A program made the position numbers and the translations under genes. A model generated the notes under the pieces. The model was not told where the DNA came from. It did no database searches and worked only from the letters and a program-made list of their open reading frames with translations. Shown piece after piece: positions 41,813 through 50,230 of a DNA stretch of 64,000 bases. The number at the start of each line of letters is the position of its first letter. Positions within the stretch are counted from its first letter, which is position 1. The DNA is from Candidatus Zipacnadia bacterium (lineage in GTDB: Bacteria; Armatimonadota; Zipacnadia; Zipacnadales; UBA5352), in contig JALGSU010000012.1 of the NCBI GenBank assembly GCA_029821735.1, positions 186,001 to 250,000 of the forward strand. Reading direction: 5' to 3'.

Positions 41813-43225
41813 ATGACCTACACAGTTTATCTTTTCGCAATACTGGCCGTCGTCGGCGGCATCATCGCGTGGCTGGGCGATGTGCTGGGCGCGCGTCTGG
41901 GCAAACGCCGTAACACGGTCTTTGGTCTGCGCCCTCGCCAGAGCGCGCGGCTGATCGCGGTCCTCGTCGGCGCATTGCTCCCCCTGGGTGGACTGCTGGT
42001 AGCCACGGTCGGCTCCCAGTATGCTCGGCAGGCGGTCTTCGAGATGGACAGCCTGCTCAGCAGCATCGATGATTTGAGGGCAGACGTAGACAAGTTCCGC
42101 GGGCTGGCGGATGAAGCCCGGCAGGCGGCGACCAGGGCGGAGAAAAATGCGGCTCAGTCGCGGGCGGCGCTCGTGGGCGCAGAGGAGGAAGTGGCATCTC
42201 TCACGACGGTGCAGGCCTCTCTGCATGAGCAGGTGAGCGGCCTCGAAGGCCAGCAGGCATCGCTCGAAGGCCTGGTGGCGCAGAGCGAACAGGCAGTGGC
42301 GCAGGCGCGGGGCGACCTCGATGGCGCGCGTGCGGACCTGGACAAGAGCCGCGATGACCTCAGCGTGCTTGAGGAGGAGCGCGGCCGCCTCACCAACGAG
42401 AACAAGACGGCCACAGATAGGCTGGGACAGATCGAGAGGGAGATTGCCTCCGCAGCGCGAGCCGTAATCGAGGCCGAGGACGAGGTAGCCGGCAGGGAGC
42501 GAGCACTGCAGGCCCTCCAGGACGAGTTCGCAGACGCTCAGGCCAAGCTGGACGAACTCAGGGAGCGGGACCGGCTGATCACTGGTGAGCGGGCGGTCTT
42601 CGAGCTTGGCGATGAGCTGATGCGAGTGGTACTTGACGCGAACGAGACGCAGGCGCAGATGGAGAGTGAGCTTTTCGAACTGCTGCACCTGGCCAGCGGG
42701 ATCGCTCAGCGCAGAGGCGTGCCCGTGGGGGCGAACAGTCGAGCGGTGACCGTGGTAGCGCCGGTGCCCCGACAGTCAGCGGGCGACGGCCCGTTGCCCG
42801 AATCGGTGATCGTGCGACACGTGGCATCGGAGCTTCGCGTGGGCGGGCCCGAGCAGTGGGTCGTGGTTGTGCGCACCTTCAGGAGGGCGGCTCCCAACGA
42901 GCGCGTCTTCGAGAAAGGCGAGGTAATCGCCGAACTGCACATCGAGGCCAATGCCGCTCCCGCAGACATATTCAAGACGATCTACCACGCCGTCACCGAC
43001 CCCGATGAGAGTCTGGTGCGCGTGATGGCAATTGCTCGACACATGCTCCCGCACCCCAAGACCGGTCGCTACGGCTCGGCCGATCTGGACGACATGTTTG
43101 CGGCGGTGGACGAGATCAGAGCGGGCGATGGCGTCGTGACCGTGCGCATCACGGCAGCGCGTGACACCTACACTGTGGGGCCGCTGTCGATCGCGATAGA
43201 AGTGGGCGAGGAAGACTCGCCCTGA
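41813..43225 (+). CDS. DUF3084 domain coiled-coil membrane protein
   Basis: A 470-residue protein with two N-terminal hydrophobic segments (about residues 3-24 and 48-66). A long coiled coil from about 75 to 265 is rich in Ala, Glu, Gln and Arg heptads. A C-terminal alpha/beta domain (NSRAVTVVAPVP, VVVRTFRRAAPNERVFEKGEVIAELHIEANA) follows. The domain order and the GLRPRQSARLIAVLVGALLPL region match DUF3084, known from cyanobacteria, Deinococcota and Armatimonadota. It is often next to a YqgF-like gene, as here. Function is unknown; an envelope or secretion role is plausible. Confidence 0.8.
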   Translation: MTYTVYLFAILAVVGGIIAWLGDVLGARLGKRRNTVFGLRPRQSARLIAVLVGALLPLGGLLVATVGSQYARQAVFEMDSLLSSIDDLRADVDKFRGLADEARQAATRAEKNAAQSRAALVGAEEEVASLTTVQASLHEQVSGLEGQQASLEGLVAQSEQAVAQARGDLDGARADLDKSRDDLSVLEEERGRLTNENKTATDRLGQIEREIASAARAVIEAEDEVAGRERALQALQDEFADAQAKLDELRERDRLITGERAVFELGDELMRVVLDANETQAQMESELFELLHLASGIAQRRGVPVGANSRAVTVVAPVPRQSAGDGPLPESVIVRHVASELRVGGPEQWVVVVRTFRRAAPNERVFEKGEVIAELHIEANAAPADIFKTIYHAVTDPDESLVRVMAIARHMLPHPKTGRYGSADLDDMFAAVDEIRAGDGVVTVRITAARDTYTVGPLSIAIEVGEEDSP

Positions 43226-43251
43226 GCCGCCGAGGGCGGGAGGAAGCGCCG

Positions 43252-43662
43252 GTGCCCCAGTCCGAGCGTCGCCAGGCGGTCGTGGCTATCGACCCGGGCC
43301 GGGCCAAATGCGGCCTGGCAGCGGTGTCGACTGAAGAGGTGCTTGAGCGCGCGATCGTCCCAACCGAAGAGATTGCATCCGCAGTGGCGCAACTTGCCGA
43401 CCGGCATGGCGCCGCTGTCGTGGTTCTGGGCAGTCGCACAGGGAGCGACGACGTCCGCCGCGCGCTGGCTGAGGGCGGCCAGGCGCTGCCGACTGAGACA
43501 GTCGAGGAGCACATGTCGACTCTGCTCGCGCGTCACCGGTACTGGGTCGAGAACCCGCCCGGGTGCCTGATGCGCCTGGTCCCTGAGGGCATGCGCACGC
43601 CGCCGGTGGACATCGACGACTGGGCCGCAGTGCTGCTGGCGGAGAAGTATCTGGGCCAATAG
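43252..43662 (+). CDS. YqgF/RuvX-like RNase H-fold protein
   Basis: A 136-residue protein of YqgF size. The first acidic motif is VVAIDPGRAKCGLAAV, with Asp in D-P-G, then VVLGSRTGSDD, PTETVEEHMSTLLAR and a final acidic DIDDWAAVLLAEKY. This is the RNase H-like catalytic arrangement. Classical YqgF processes pre-16S rRNA ends; this divergent DUF3084-associated paralogue may not. Its GTG 43252 has GGAGG eight bases upstream and it follows the DUF3084 gene by 26 bases. Confidence 0.75.
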   Translation: MPQSERRQAVVAIDPGRAKCGLAAVSTEEVLERAIVPTEEIASAVAQLADRHGAAVVVLGSRTGSDDVRRALAEGGQALPTETVEEHMSTLLARHRYWVENPPGCLMRLVPEGMRTPPVDIDDWAAVLLAEKYLGQ

Positions 43663-43683
43663 GTTCGACGGGTGGGATCGAGA

Positions 43684-45732
43684 ATGAGCTGCCCCTGTAT
43701 CTGGCCAACGTGGCTGGCGGTGTTCGGCGCGGCGATGATGCTCACCGCGTGCGCGCACTCGCAGCCGGTGGTGTTGCATGTTGCGGTGGATGGCGACGAC
43801 GCGCAGGCCGGGACTGAACAGGCTCCCTTCGCGACCCTCGAACGGGCGCGAGACCAGTTACGGGCACTGCGAGCGGACGGACAGGCTCTTCAGGGCGGCG
43901 CAGAGGTGTTGGTGCACGGGGGCATCTACGAGCGGGCGATGACCTTCGAGCTGAGCGAAGAGGACTCGGGCACCGAGGCCGCGCCCATTGTCTACCGAGC
44001 GGCCGAGGGCGAAGAAGCGCGGCTCTCGGGCGGCAGGCGAGTAGACAACTGGCAACCGGTCACCGACAATGCGGTGCTCGCGCGGCTGGATGAGCCAGCG
44101 CGAGCACACGTGCTGCAGGCAGATCTGCGGGCGTTGGGCATCGAGGACTTGGGCGATGTCATCAAGCCGGGCGAACGGCTGGAGCTGTTCTTCGACAACG
44201 CGCCGATGACCGTCGCGCGCTGGCCCAACGAGGGCTTCGTCAAGATCGGTGAGACGGTGGGCGAGACACCCTTCGATGTGCGTGGCACCAAAGGCGACCG
44301 CGTCGGGAAGTTTACCTATGAGTACGAGCGACCCGACCGCTGGGTGGCGGAGAAGGACCTGTGGCTGCACGGGTACTGGTTCTGGGACTGGTCCGATCAG
44401 CGGCAACGCGTCAAGCAGATCGATCTGCAGGGACGGACCATCGAGCTCGAGGAGCCTTACCACCACTACGGGTACCGTCAGGGGCATTGGTACTACGCTT
44501 TCAACGCACTGTGTGAGATAGACTCACCGGGTGAGTGGTACCTCGACCGCGAGACGGGGCTGCTGTACTTCTGGCCACCGTCGCTGATCGATGAGGGCGC
44601 GGCAGTGGTGTCGGCTGTGGGCGAGATGATCGTGATGAGCAACGTCTCGCACGTGACGCTGCGTGGGCTGACTTTCGAGTCGGCACGCGGACGAGCCATC
44701 CACATGACTGGTGGCGAGGGCTGCCGCATCATCGCCTGCACCATGCGCAATCTGGGAGACTGGGCGGTGCTCGTGGGCTGCGACATGTATGATCTGGCCG
44801 AGGGCGGCGCCTATGTTGAGGGGGGCAATCGGCCAACGCTGACCCCGGCGGGGCATCTGGTAGAGAACAATCATATCCACCACTTCGGGCGCTGGTCGCG
44901 CATGTATAAGTCGGGGATCAACGTGCGCGGTGTGGGCAATCGTGTAGCGCATAACCTGATTCACAACGCCCCGCACACGGCGATCTTCTTTAGCGGAAAC
45001 GAACACATCATTGAGCTGAACGAGATTCACAGCGTGTGCTACGAATCAAACGACGCGGGCGCTATCTACAACGGTCGGGACTTCACGCAGCGGGGAACGA
45101 TAATCCGGCATAACTACCTGCACGACATCTACGGGCACTTGGGCCGGGGGTGTGTCGGCGTATATCTCGACGACATGCTCAGCGGGACGCGCATTGAGAG
45201 CAACGTGTTCTACCGCACCTACCGAGCGGCGTTCATCGGTGGCGGGCGGGATTGCACGATCATCGGCAACGTCTTTGTGGAGTGCCCGCGGGCCCTTCAC
45301 ATCGACGCGCGGGCGATGGGCTGGGCGTCGGGCTCAATCGAGGGCACGATGAAGACGCGGCTGGAAGCGATGCCCTACACCCAGCCGCCGTGGAGCGAGC
45401 GCTACCCCGAGTTGCTGACAGTCTACGACGACGAGCCGGCTGCGCCCAAGGGAAATGTGGTGGCGAGCAACATCATCGTGGGCGAGGGCTGGGAGGACAT
45501 CCAGAAGCAGGCACGGCCGTACCTGACGATCGGCGAGAACCTGGTGACCGATGATCCGGGGTTCGTCGATCGGGAGAACCTGAACTTCCAGATCAACGAT
45601 GATTCGCCAGCGTGGGATGTGGGGTTTGTCGGGATTCCGGTCGCCACGATCGGGCTGTATGAGAGTGAAGACCGGGCGTCGTGGCCGGTCGAGCATCACG
45701 TCCGTCCGAAGGACCAGCCGGAGGAGCAGTGA
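43684..45732 (+). CDS. secreted right-handed beta-helix lipoprotein, probable polysaccharide lyase/hydrolase
   Basis: A 682-residue lipoprotein (signal with lipobox MMLTAC, Cys23). It starts with HVAVDGDDAQAGTEQAPFATLERARDQL, the usual entry of pectate-lyase-like beta-helices, then PIVYRAAEGEEARLSGGRRVDNWQPV. From about residue 310 come repeated strand-turn units with N and G ladders: NVSHVTLRGLTFESARGRAI, HLVENNHIHHFGR, VAHNLIHNAPHTAIFF, IIRHNYLHDIYG and RIESNVFYRTYRAAFIGGG. This is a parallel beta-helix. No catalytic family motif was recognised. ATG 43684 is preferred for its signal peptide. Confidence 0.7.
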   Translation: MSCPCIWPTWLAVFGAAMMLTACAHSQPVVLHVAVDGDDAQAGTEQAPFATLERARDQLRALRADGQALQGGAEVLVHGGIYERAMTFELSEEDSGTEAAPIVYRAAEGEEARLSGGRRVDNWQPVTDNAVLARLDEPARAHVLQADLRALGIEDLGDVIKPGERLELFFDNAPMTVARWPNEGFVKIGETVGETPFDVRGTKGDRVGKFTYEYERPDRWVAEKDLWLHGYWFWDWSDQRQRVKQIDLQGRTIELEEPYHHYGYRQGHWYYAFNALCEIDSPGEWYLDRETGLLYFWPPSLIDEGAAVVSAVGEMIVMSNVSHVTLRGLTFESARGRAIHMTGGEGCRIIACTMRNLGDWAVLVGCDMYDLAEGGAYVEGGNRPTLTPAGHLVENNHIHHFGRWSRMYKSGINVRGVGNRVAHNLIHNAPHTAIFFSGNEHIIELNEIHSVCYESNDAGAIYNGRDFTQRGTIIRHNYLHDIYGHLGRGCVGVYLDDMLSGTRIESNVFYRTYRAAFIGGGRDCTIIGNVFVECPRALHIDARAMGWASGSIEGTMKTRLEAMPYTQPPWSERYPELLTVYDDEPAAPKGNVVASNIIVGEGWEDIQKQARPYLTIGENLVTDDPGFVDRENLNFQINDDSPAWDVGFVGIPVATIGLYESEDRASWPVEHHVRPKDQPEEQ

Positions 45733-45736
45733 GAAC

Positions 45737-46795
45737 ATGACAAGTACCAAGATCAGCGATCTGAAAGTCGGGGACAAGATCGTGGGCACGTACGCGGTCA
45801 AGAGCAAGAGTCTGCAGGCCTTCAAAAACAAGTCGGGGCAGTTCCTGAGCCTGATGCTGGGCGACGCCAGTGGCGAGATACGCGGGGTGATGTGGGACGG
45901 AGCCGAGGCCGCCGCGGAGTTGTTCAAGACCGGTGACGCCATCACGGTGCGCACCAAGGTTGAAGAGTACCGGGGCGAGAAGCAGTTCGTGATCGACAAA
46001 CTAAAGCGGGCCAGCGAAGAGGAATGCGACGGGGCAGACTTGCTGGCGAAGACCGATCGTGACCCTGAGGAACTGCGTGCATCGCTCATGGCGTTTGTCG
46101 AGGAAGTGAGCGACCCGCACCTCTCGGCGCTGCTGGATGTGATCTTTGGTGACGAGGATTTCGTGGACCGGTTCTGCCGGGCACCGGGCGCCAAGGGGCT
46201 GCATCATGCGCACGTGAGCGGGCTGGTCGAGCACACCGTGGGAGTGGCGCGCGTGCTCAGCACCGTGGTCGAAGTGCACCCGGCGTTGAACCGAGACCTC
46301 CTCATTGCCGGTGCGCTGCTGCATGACCTGGGCAAGATCGAGGAGCTCGAGACCGCAATCGCCATCGATTACACCGACAAGGGCCGATTGGTTGGCCATA
46401 TCGTCATCACCGACCGGATGGTGACGCGCGCGATCGATCAGATAGAGGGCTTCCCCGCCGAATTGGCCGATAGGCTGGCGCATCTGCTGCTGTCGCACCA
46501 TGGGCAGAAGGAGTATGGGGCACCGGTGCAGCCAATGACCGCCGAGGCCTGCGCGCTGCACTACGCCGACAACCTGGACGCGCATGTGCAGTATTTCGGT
46601 CGGGTCATCGCCGACGGGAAAGCCTCGGGCAATCACTGGTCGGATTACCAGCGTCTTTTCGACCGGTACATCTACATCGGAGGGCAGTGCGAGCCCGAAG
46701 GGGAAACAGAGACCGCAGAAGACGACGAAGCCTCTGATGGCGATGCCGTCGACTGCGGGGAGGGTGACAGCGAGGACGCTCCGCGACTGCTCTAA
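45737..46795 (+). CDS. YhaM-like OB-fold/HD-domain 3'-5' exoribonuclease
   Basis: A 352-residue protein. Residues of about 5-80 form an OB fold (ISDLKVGDKIVGTYAVKSKSLQAFKNKSGQFLSLMLGDASGEI). Residues of about 155-285 form an HD phosphohydrolase domain with HHAHVSGLVEHTVGV, LLHDLGKIEEL, LLSHHGQKEYG and the last Asp in HYADNLDAHVQ. OB plus HD is the architecture of Bacillus YhaM, an exoribonuclease. The C-terminal 40 residues are acidic and probably disordered. The gene begins 4 bases after the beta-helix stop, using ATG 45737. Confidence 0.85.
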   Translation: MTSTKISDLKVGDKIVGTYAVKSKSLQAFKNKSGQFLSLMLGDASGEIRGVMWDGAEAAAELFKTGDAITVRTKVEEYRGEKQFVIDKLKRASEEECDGADLLAKTDRDPEELRASLMAFVEEVSDPHLSALLDVIFGDEDFVDRFCRAPGAKGLHHAHVSGLVEHTVGVARVLSTVVEVHPALNRDLLIAGALLHDLGKIEELETAIAIDYTDKGRLVGHIVITDRMVTRAIDQIEGFPAELADRLAHLLLSHHGQKEYGAPVQPMTAEACALHYADNLDAHVQYFGRVIADGKASGNHWSDYQRLFDRYIYIGGQCEPEGETETAEDDEASDGDAVDCGEGDSEDAPRLL

Positions 46796-46855
46796 TCGGG
46801 CAGTTGCGCGTCGTGTATTCCCCCCCGAAGAGCGATCAACAACATTCCATCAAAC

Positions 46856-46871
46856 CATGCCGGCAGGCATG
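46856..46871. repeat. small inverted repeat upstream of the ECF sigma gene
   Basis: CATGCC and GGCATG are separated by four bases, 29 bases before ATG 46900. It could be an operator or a leader hairpin. The remaining 104-base gap shows no recognisable ECF-type promoter. Confidence 0.25.
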
Positions 46872-46899
46872 AACAATAGCTGAGGCGCAGCGTCTACCA

Positions 46900-47520
46900 A
46901 TGACGAAGGGCAAAGAGCTTTCCCAACAGGATGTTATAGAGCTTGTGGAAGCCGCCCAGGGCGGAGACCAGAACGCTTTCGGGCAACTGGTGGACGCCTA
47001 CCAGGACAAGATATACGGCTATCTGTCCCGGATGCTGAGCGACCCCCACGAAGCAGAGGACGTGGCGCAGGAGACCTTCGTACGCGCCTATAAGTCTCTG
47101 GGAAGGTTCCGGGGAGCTTCCAGCTTCCATACCTGGCTCTACAGAATCGCCAGCAATCTGGCGATAGATGTGGCGCGGCGGCGCAAGCGACAGGACAACG
47201 GAGTGTATTCGCTGGACGCGCCGGTGGATGTCGGGGATGACGAGTATGAGCGGGATCTGCCGGATGAATCGCAGGCTCCCGAGCAACTCACCGAACAGCG
47301 GGAAGTGCAGCAAACCGTCCGGGCCGCAGTCATGGAACTGCCGGAGAAATTGCGCGACGTGATGGTTCTCTACGAGTTGCAGGGGGAGAGCTACGAGGAC
47401 ATATCTGAGATACTCAATGTGCCGCTTGGCACAGTGAAAAGCCGGCTCTTCAATGCCCGGGGGCAATTGAAGAAGAGGCTGCAAAGCATGGTGGACACCG
47501 GCGAGTTGCAGGTTGGCTGA
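46900..47520 (+). CDS. ECF-type RNA polymerase sigma factor (sigma-70 family)
   Basis: A 206-residue group 4 sigma factor. Region 2 is visible at residues 20-95 (GDQNAFGQLVDAYQDKIYGYLSRML, DVAQETFVRAYKSLGRFRG, FHTWLYRIASNLAIDVARRR). Region 4 lies at residues 140-200 (VMELPEKLRDVMVLYELQGESYEDISEILNVPLGTVKSRLFNARGQLKKRL). It is followed by a zinc-finger anti-sigma gene and an RseB-like gene, so it is probably an envelope-stress type sigma factor held by the membrane anti-sigma factor. Confidence 0.95.
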   Translation: MTKGKELSQQDVIELVEAAQGGDQNAFGQLVDAYQDKIYGYLSRMLSDPHEAEDVAQETFVRAYKSLGRFRGASSFHTWLYRIASNLAIDVARRRKRQDNGVYSLDAPVDVGDDEYERDLPDESQAPEQLTEQREVQQTVRAAVMELPEKLRDVMVLYELQGESYEDISEILNVPLGTVKSRLFNARGQLKKRLQSMVDTGELQVG

Positions 47521-47599
47521 CCCGGGGGAACAGGCGCAATGGGGGATGAGGCGGGGAAGTCGCGAGCAGTAAGAAGAGAGCAAGTGAGGTCGGGCAGAG

Positions 47600-48133
47600 A
47601 TGACGTGCACAGAGATACGTGAGCAACTGGTGGAGTGTTGGGGAGATGAGGGAGGCCTGTGCGTTGAGGCGCAGGCGCACCTCAGGGAATGCAAGGAGTG
47701 CAGGCAGGAAGCTGCGCTGCTGCGCGGGACGCGTGGACTGCTGACTACGGTCCGCGTCGAGCGTGCCCCCGAAGGATTTACGCAACGCGTAATGGCGAAT
47801 ATCAGCCAGACGCCGCAGGAGGCTACCGCGTGGCATGAGCGGGCCGCTGAGTGGCTGTGGCCACGTCACAGTGGCGCTCCGGCATGGGGCCGGGCAGCGG
47901 CCGTGGCTGCGATATTCATAGTGCTTCTGGGCGGGCTCTTCATGGTCAACAGCGGGCAGGGCCCGGTCGCGACGACAGCACCATCGGTCGTGGCCAGCAC
48001 TGGTGGCCCGAGCGTAGGGACGCCGGTCGCAAGTGAGGAGCTGGAGGCGCTGGTGTTGCGCCATCAGCAACTGGAATTGTCTCAGACGCTCTCGGACGAC
48101 GCGGGCGTGACTCTCATATCGTACACCTATTGA
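47600..48133 (+). CDS. zinc-finger (zf-HC2) anti-sigma factor, membrane anchored
   Basis: A 177-residue protein. The N-terminus has the anti-sigma zinc-finger pattern AHLRECKECRQEAALL (H-x3-C-x2-C) at about residues 26-33. A single membrane helix follows at about residues 102-120 (AAVAAIFIVLLGGLFMV), then a Ser/Gly-rich periplasmic tail. It would bind the ECF sigma factor encoded 80 bases upstream and release it on a signal. It precedes the RseB-like gene, so the three form a regulatory cassette. Confidence 0.85.
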   Translation: MTCTEIREQLVECWGDEGGLCVEAQAHLRECKECRQEAALLRGTRGLLTTVRVERAPEGFTQRVMANISQTPQEATAWHERAAEWLWPRHSGAPAWGRAAAVAAIFIVLLGGLFMVNSGQGPVATTAPSVVASTGGPSVGTPVASEELEALVLRHQQLELSQTLSDDAGVTLISYTY

Positions 48134-48177
48134 TTTCGCCACCGAGACCCATGCGACGCTCGGACGGTAGAGGAATA

Positions 48178-49170
48178 GTGAGCATATCTCTGTTACGTGC
48201 CTGTCTTCTCATCGCCAGCTTGGCTGCTGCGGGCCTGGCGCTGGCTCAGGTCAGCCCCCAGGCGCTGGACGTGCTTCGCCGGAACATCGTGGCCGAGGGG
48301 GCCGTGAATCTGTCGGGCATCCGCAGCGTCGTGGTGTTCGAGAACGGCACGAAAGTGCAGGGCTACCAGCAGCAGGTCTATGAGAAAGCTCCCGGCAAGC
48401 TGCACATGTCCGTGATTGCCCCCGAGGATCTCAAGGGCCGCCTGTGCGTTAGTAACGGCCTGGTGCAGTGGCAGTATCTGCCAGGCAAGTGCCGCGCGAC
48501 GCGACACGATCTGCCCCCGGCGGCCCCGGCTCGCGCGCAACGGCTGGCCGGCCTCGAAGACCTGTCGCAGCGTATGCGCATCGACTACCTCGGGACTGAG
48601 ACCATAGCAGGGCGATCGGCACATGTAGTCTGCGTTCTGACCCGCGGCGGTTCTCCCCTGAAAAAGAGCTGGATCGACGCGGAGCATTACGTGGCCCTGA
48701 AGATGCAGCGCTTTGACACCGAGGGGCGCGTGAAGCTCTCGATGTATTACACTGCCATCAACTTCCAGCCACAGTTCACCGCCGGGATGTTCGACTTCAC
48801 CCCTCCCGCCGGTTGCTCCGTGCGAGCCGCGTCAGACCTGCCCGAGCGCGTCCCCCTGGCCGAAGCCGAAGGCCGTGCTGGCTTTGCGGCGGTGCTGCCG
48901 GGCTACCGGCCGGCAGGGTACAGCTTCCAGGACCAGAATGTGGCAGTGATCCCCCTCAAGGGCAAGAAAGCGTTGTGGCTGATCTTCAGCAACGGCGCCG
49001 ACACCTTCAGCCTGTTTCAGCGATCGCGTGGCGTGCAGTTGCCGCCGCGTGAATACGGACGGTCCATGGACTGGTCCGCGGGGGCCTATAGTTTTGCGAT
49101 CGTCGGGCAACTCTCCTGCAACGAGATGCGCAAGGTCCGCGACTCGATCAGGCCCCCCGCCGCCCACTGA
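48178..49170 (+). CDS. RseB/MucB-like periplasmic regulator of an ECF sigma factor
   Basis: A 330-residue secreted protein with a signal peptide (CLLIASLAAAGLALAQ). The LolA/RseB-like beta fold is visible: IRSVVVFENGTKVQGYQQQVYEKAPGKLHMSVIAP, VQWQYLPGKCRA, then KSWIDAEHYVALKMQRFDTEGRVKLSMYY. A C-terminal DUF4367-like region follows (AGFAAVLPGYRPAGYSFQDQ). RseB-type proteins sense envelope lipids and protect the anti-sigma factor from cleavage. GTG 48178 is adopted (AGAGGA upstream); ATG 48151 and TTG 48130 also fit. The gene follows the anti-sigma gene. Confidence 0.75.
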   Translation: MSISLLRACLLIASLAAAGLALAQVSPQALDVLRRNIVAEGAVNLSGIRSVVVFENGTKVQGYQQQVYEKAPGKLHMSVIAPEDLKGRLCVSNGLVQWQYLPGKCRATRHDLPPAAPARAQRLAGLEDLSQRMRIDYLGTETIAGRSAHVVCVLTRGGSPLKKSWIDAEHYVALKMQRFDTEGRVKLSMYYTAINFQPQFTAGMFDFTPPAGCSVRAASDLPERVPLAEAEGRAGFAAVLPGYRPAGYSFQDQNVAVIPLKGKKALWLIFSNGADTFSLFQRSRGVQLPPREYGRSMDWSAGAYSFAIVGQLSCNEMRKVRDSIRPPAAH

Positions 49171-49283
49171 GCCGAAAGAAAGAGAATCTTTTTTCGCTCA
49201 GCCCTCAAGTTACTTCGCCAAGCGCCGATAACTGATACGTGGAACGTACATGAGTTGCTGTTCGCTGCCTGGAGGCCTGGCCA

Positions 49284-49583
49284 GTGAAGATCGATCCGAG
49301 CCAGATACATCGCATCGGCCGCGGGGGCGTCGAGCGCGTGAGCACTGAGGGCGTTGAGAGCGCCGGTGTCAGCGGCGCCCAGGCGACCCGGGCCTCGGCG
49401 GGCGCGGACCAGGTTGCTCTGAGCCAACGGGCGGAAGAGGTCCGAGCGGCCCGCGCAGCCTTGGCCGCGACACCGGAGATCAGGCACGACCGTGTGGCTG
49501 AACTCAAAGCCCAGATCGATTCGGGCGAGTACAAAGTGGATCCTTTTAAGGTGGCCGAGCGCATACTCAACCCGCGGACATAG
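49284..49583 (+). CDS. flgM: FlgM-like anti-sigma-28 factor
   Basis: A 99-residue protein matching FlgM: Ser/Gly/Ala-rich disordered N-terminus, then VALSQRAEEVRAARAAL and the C-terminal sigma-28-binding helix RVAELKAQIDSGEYKVDPFKVAERIL. FlgM normally binds FliA until the flagellar hook is complete. No flagellar genes are in the window. GTG 49284 has GGAGG eight bases upstream. It is followed by a terminator and a short DUF-like gene. Confidence 0.9.
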   Translation: MKIDPSQIHRIGRGGVERVSTEGVESAGVSGAQATRASAGADQVALSQRAEEVRAARAALAATPEIRHDRVAELKAQIDSGEYKVDPFKVAERILNPRT

Positions 49584-49601
49584 CGCACCTCGGCTCGCCT
49601 T

Positions 49602-49638
49602 GGCCGACCTACGACTGACCCCCGTGGGTCGGCCTTTT
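49602..49638 (+). terminator. Rho-independent terminator after flgM
   Basis: An 8-bp stem GGCCGACC / GGTCGGCC with a 17-base loop region, followed by TTTT, 18 bases after the flgM stop. Confidence 0.75.
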
Positions 49639-49726
49639 CATGTACACCCCCTCGGCAAAGGTTTAGCGGCGCGTCGGCAGGAACATCCATTAAGCAGGCC
49701 CCAATTCCTGAACGCGGGAGGCACAG

Positions 49727-50188
49727 ATGACCAGGCAACGGGTACTGCTGGCTTTGGGCGTGGTCCTCATAGCGTCTGGGGTATGGTTCAGCCTGATGAG
49801 ACGTCCGCGGCCAGACGACCGTGAGAAGATCATCAAGATGGTCGTCGATTTCGAGCGGGCTGTGGAAGCCAGAAAGACCTCCGCAGTCATGGGCTACATA
49901 TCTCAGGACTACCAGGATGCCAGTGGCTATGACCGCCGGGCCGTGCAGCGACTGATGCTGGCGGCCTTCCAGGGCGGCAACCCAATCGACGTGGTTTCGC
50001 AAGTGGGCGAGGTCAGTATCGAGGGCGATCTGGCGCGCGTGCACGTGGAAGCTGACTACTCATTCGGGCATCGCATGGAAACGGGCGCATCGGCGCACAT
50101 GGCGGTGGACGTGACGCTTCAGCGCGAGCGGGGTGGCTGGAAGATTATCAGAGCAGATGGCTGGCAGGGAGTTGGCTCGGAATTGTAG
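49727..50188 (+). CDS. membrane-anchored NTF2/SnoaL-like protein
   Basis: A 153-residue protein with an N-terminal signal anchor (VLLALGVVLIASGVWFSLM). The rest is an NTF2-like alpha/beta cone: DREKIIKMVVDFERAVEARKTSAVMGYISQDYQDASGYD, then VSIEGDLARVHVEADYSF and the last strand AVDVTLQRERGGWKIIRADGW. It has no recognisable catalytic residue. It sits between flgM and the GH20-like gene. Function unknown. Confidence 0.7.
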   Translation: MTRQRVLLALGVVLIASGVWFSLMRRPRPDDREKIIKMVVDFERAVEARKTSAVMGYISQDYQDASGYDRRAVQRLMLAAFQGGNPIDVVSQVGEVSIEGDLARVHVEADYSFGHRMETGASAHMAVDVTLQRERGGWKIIRADGWQGVGSEL

Positions 50189-50230
50189 ACGACCCTTCGC
50201 ACCGTCCGTGCGACCGGGGGGAGCATTAGT

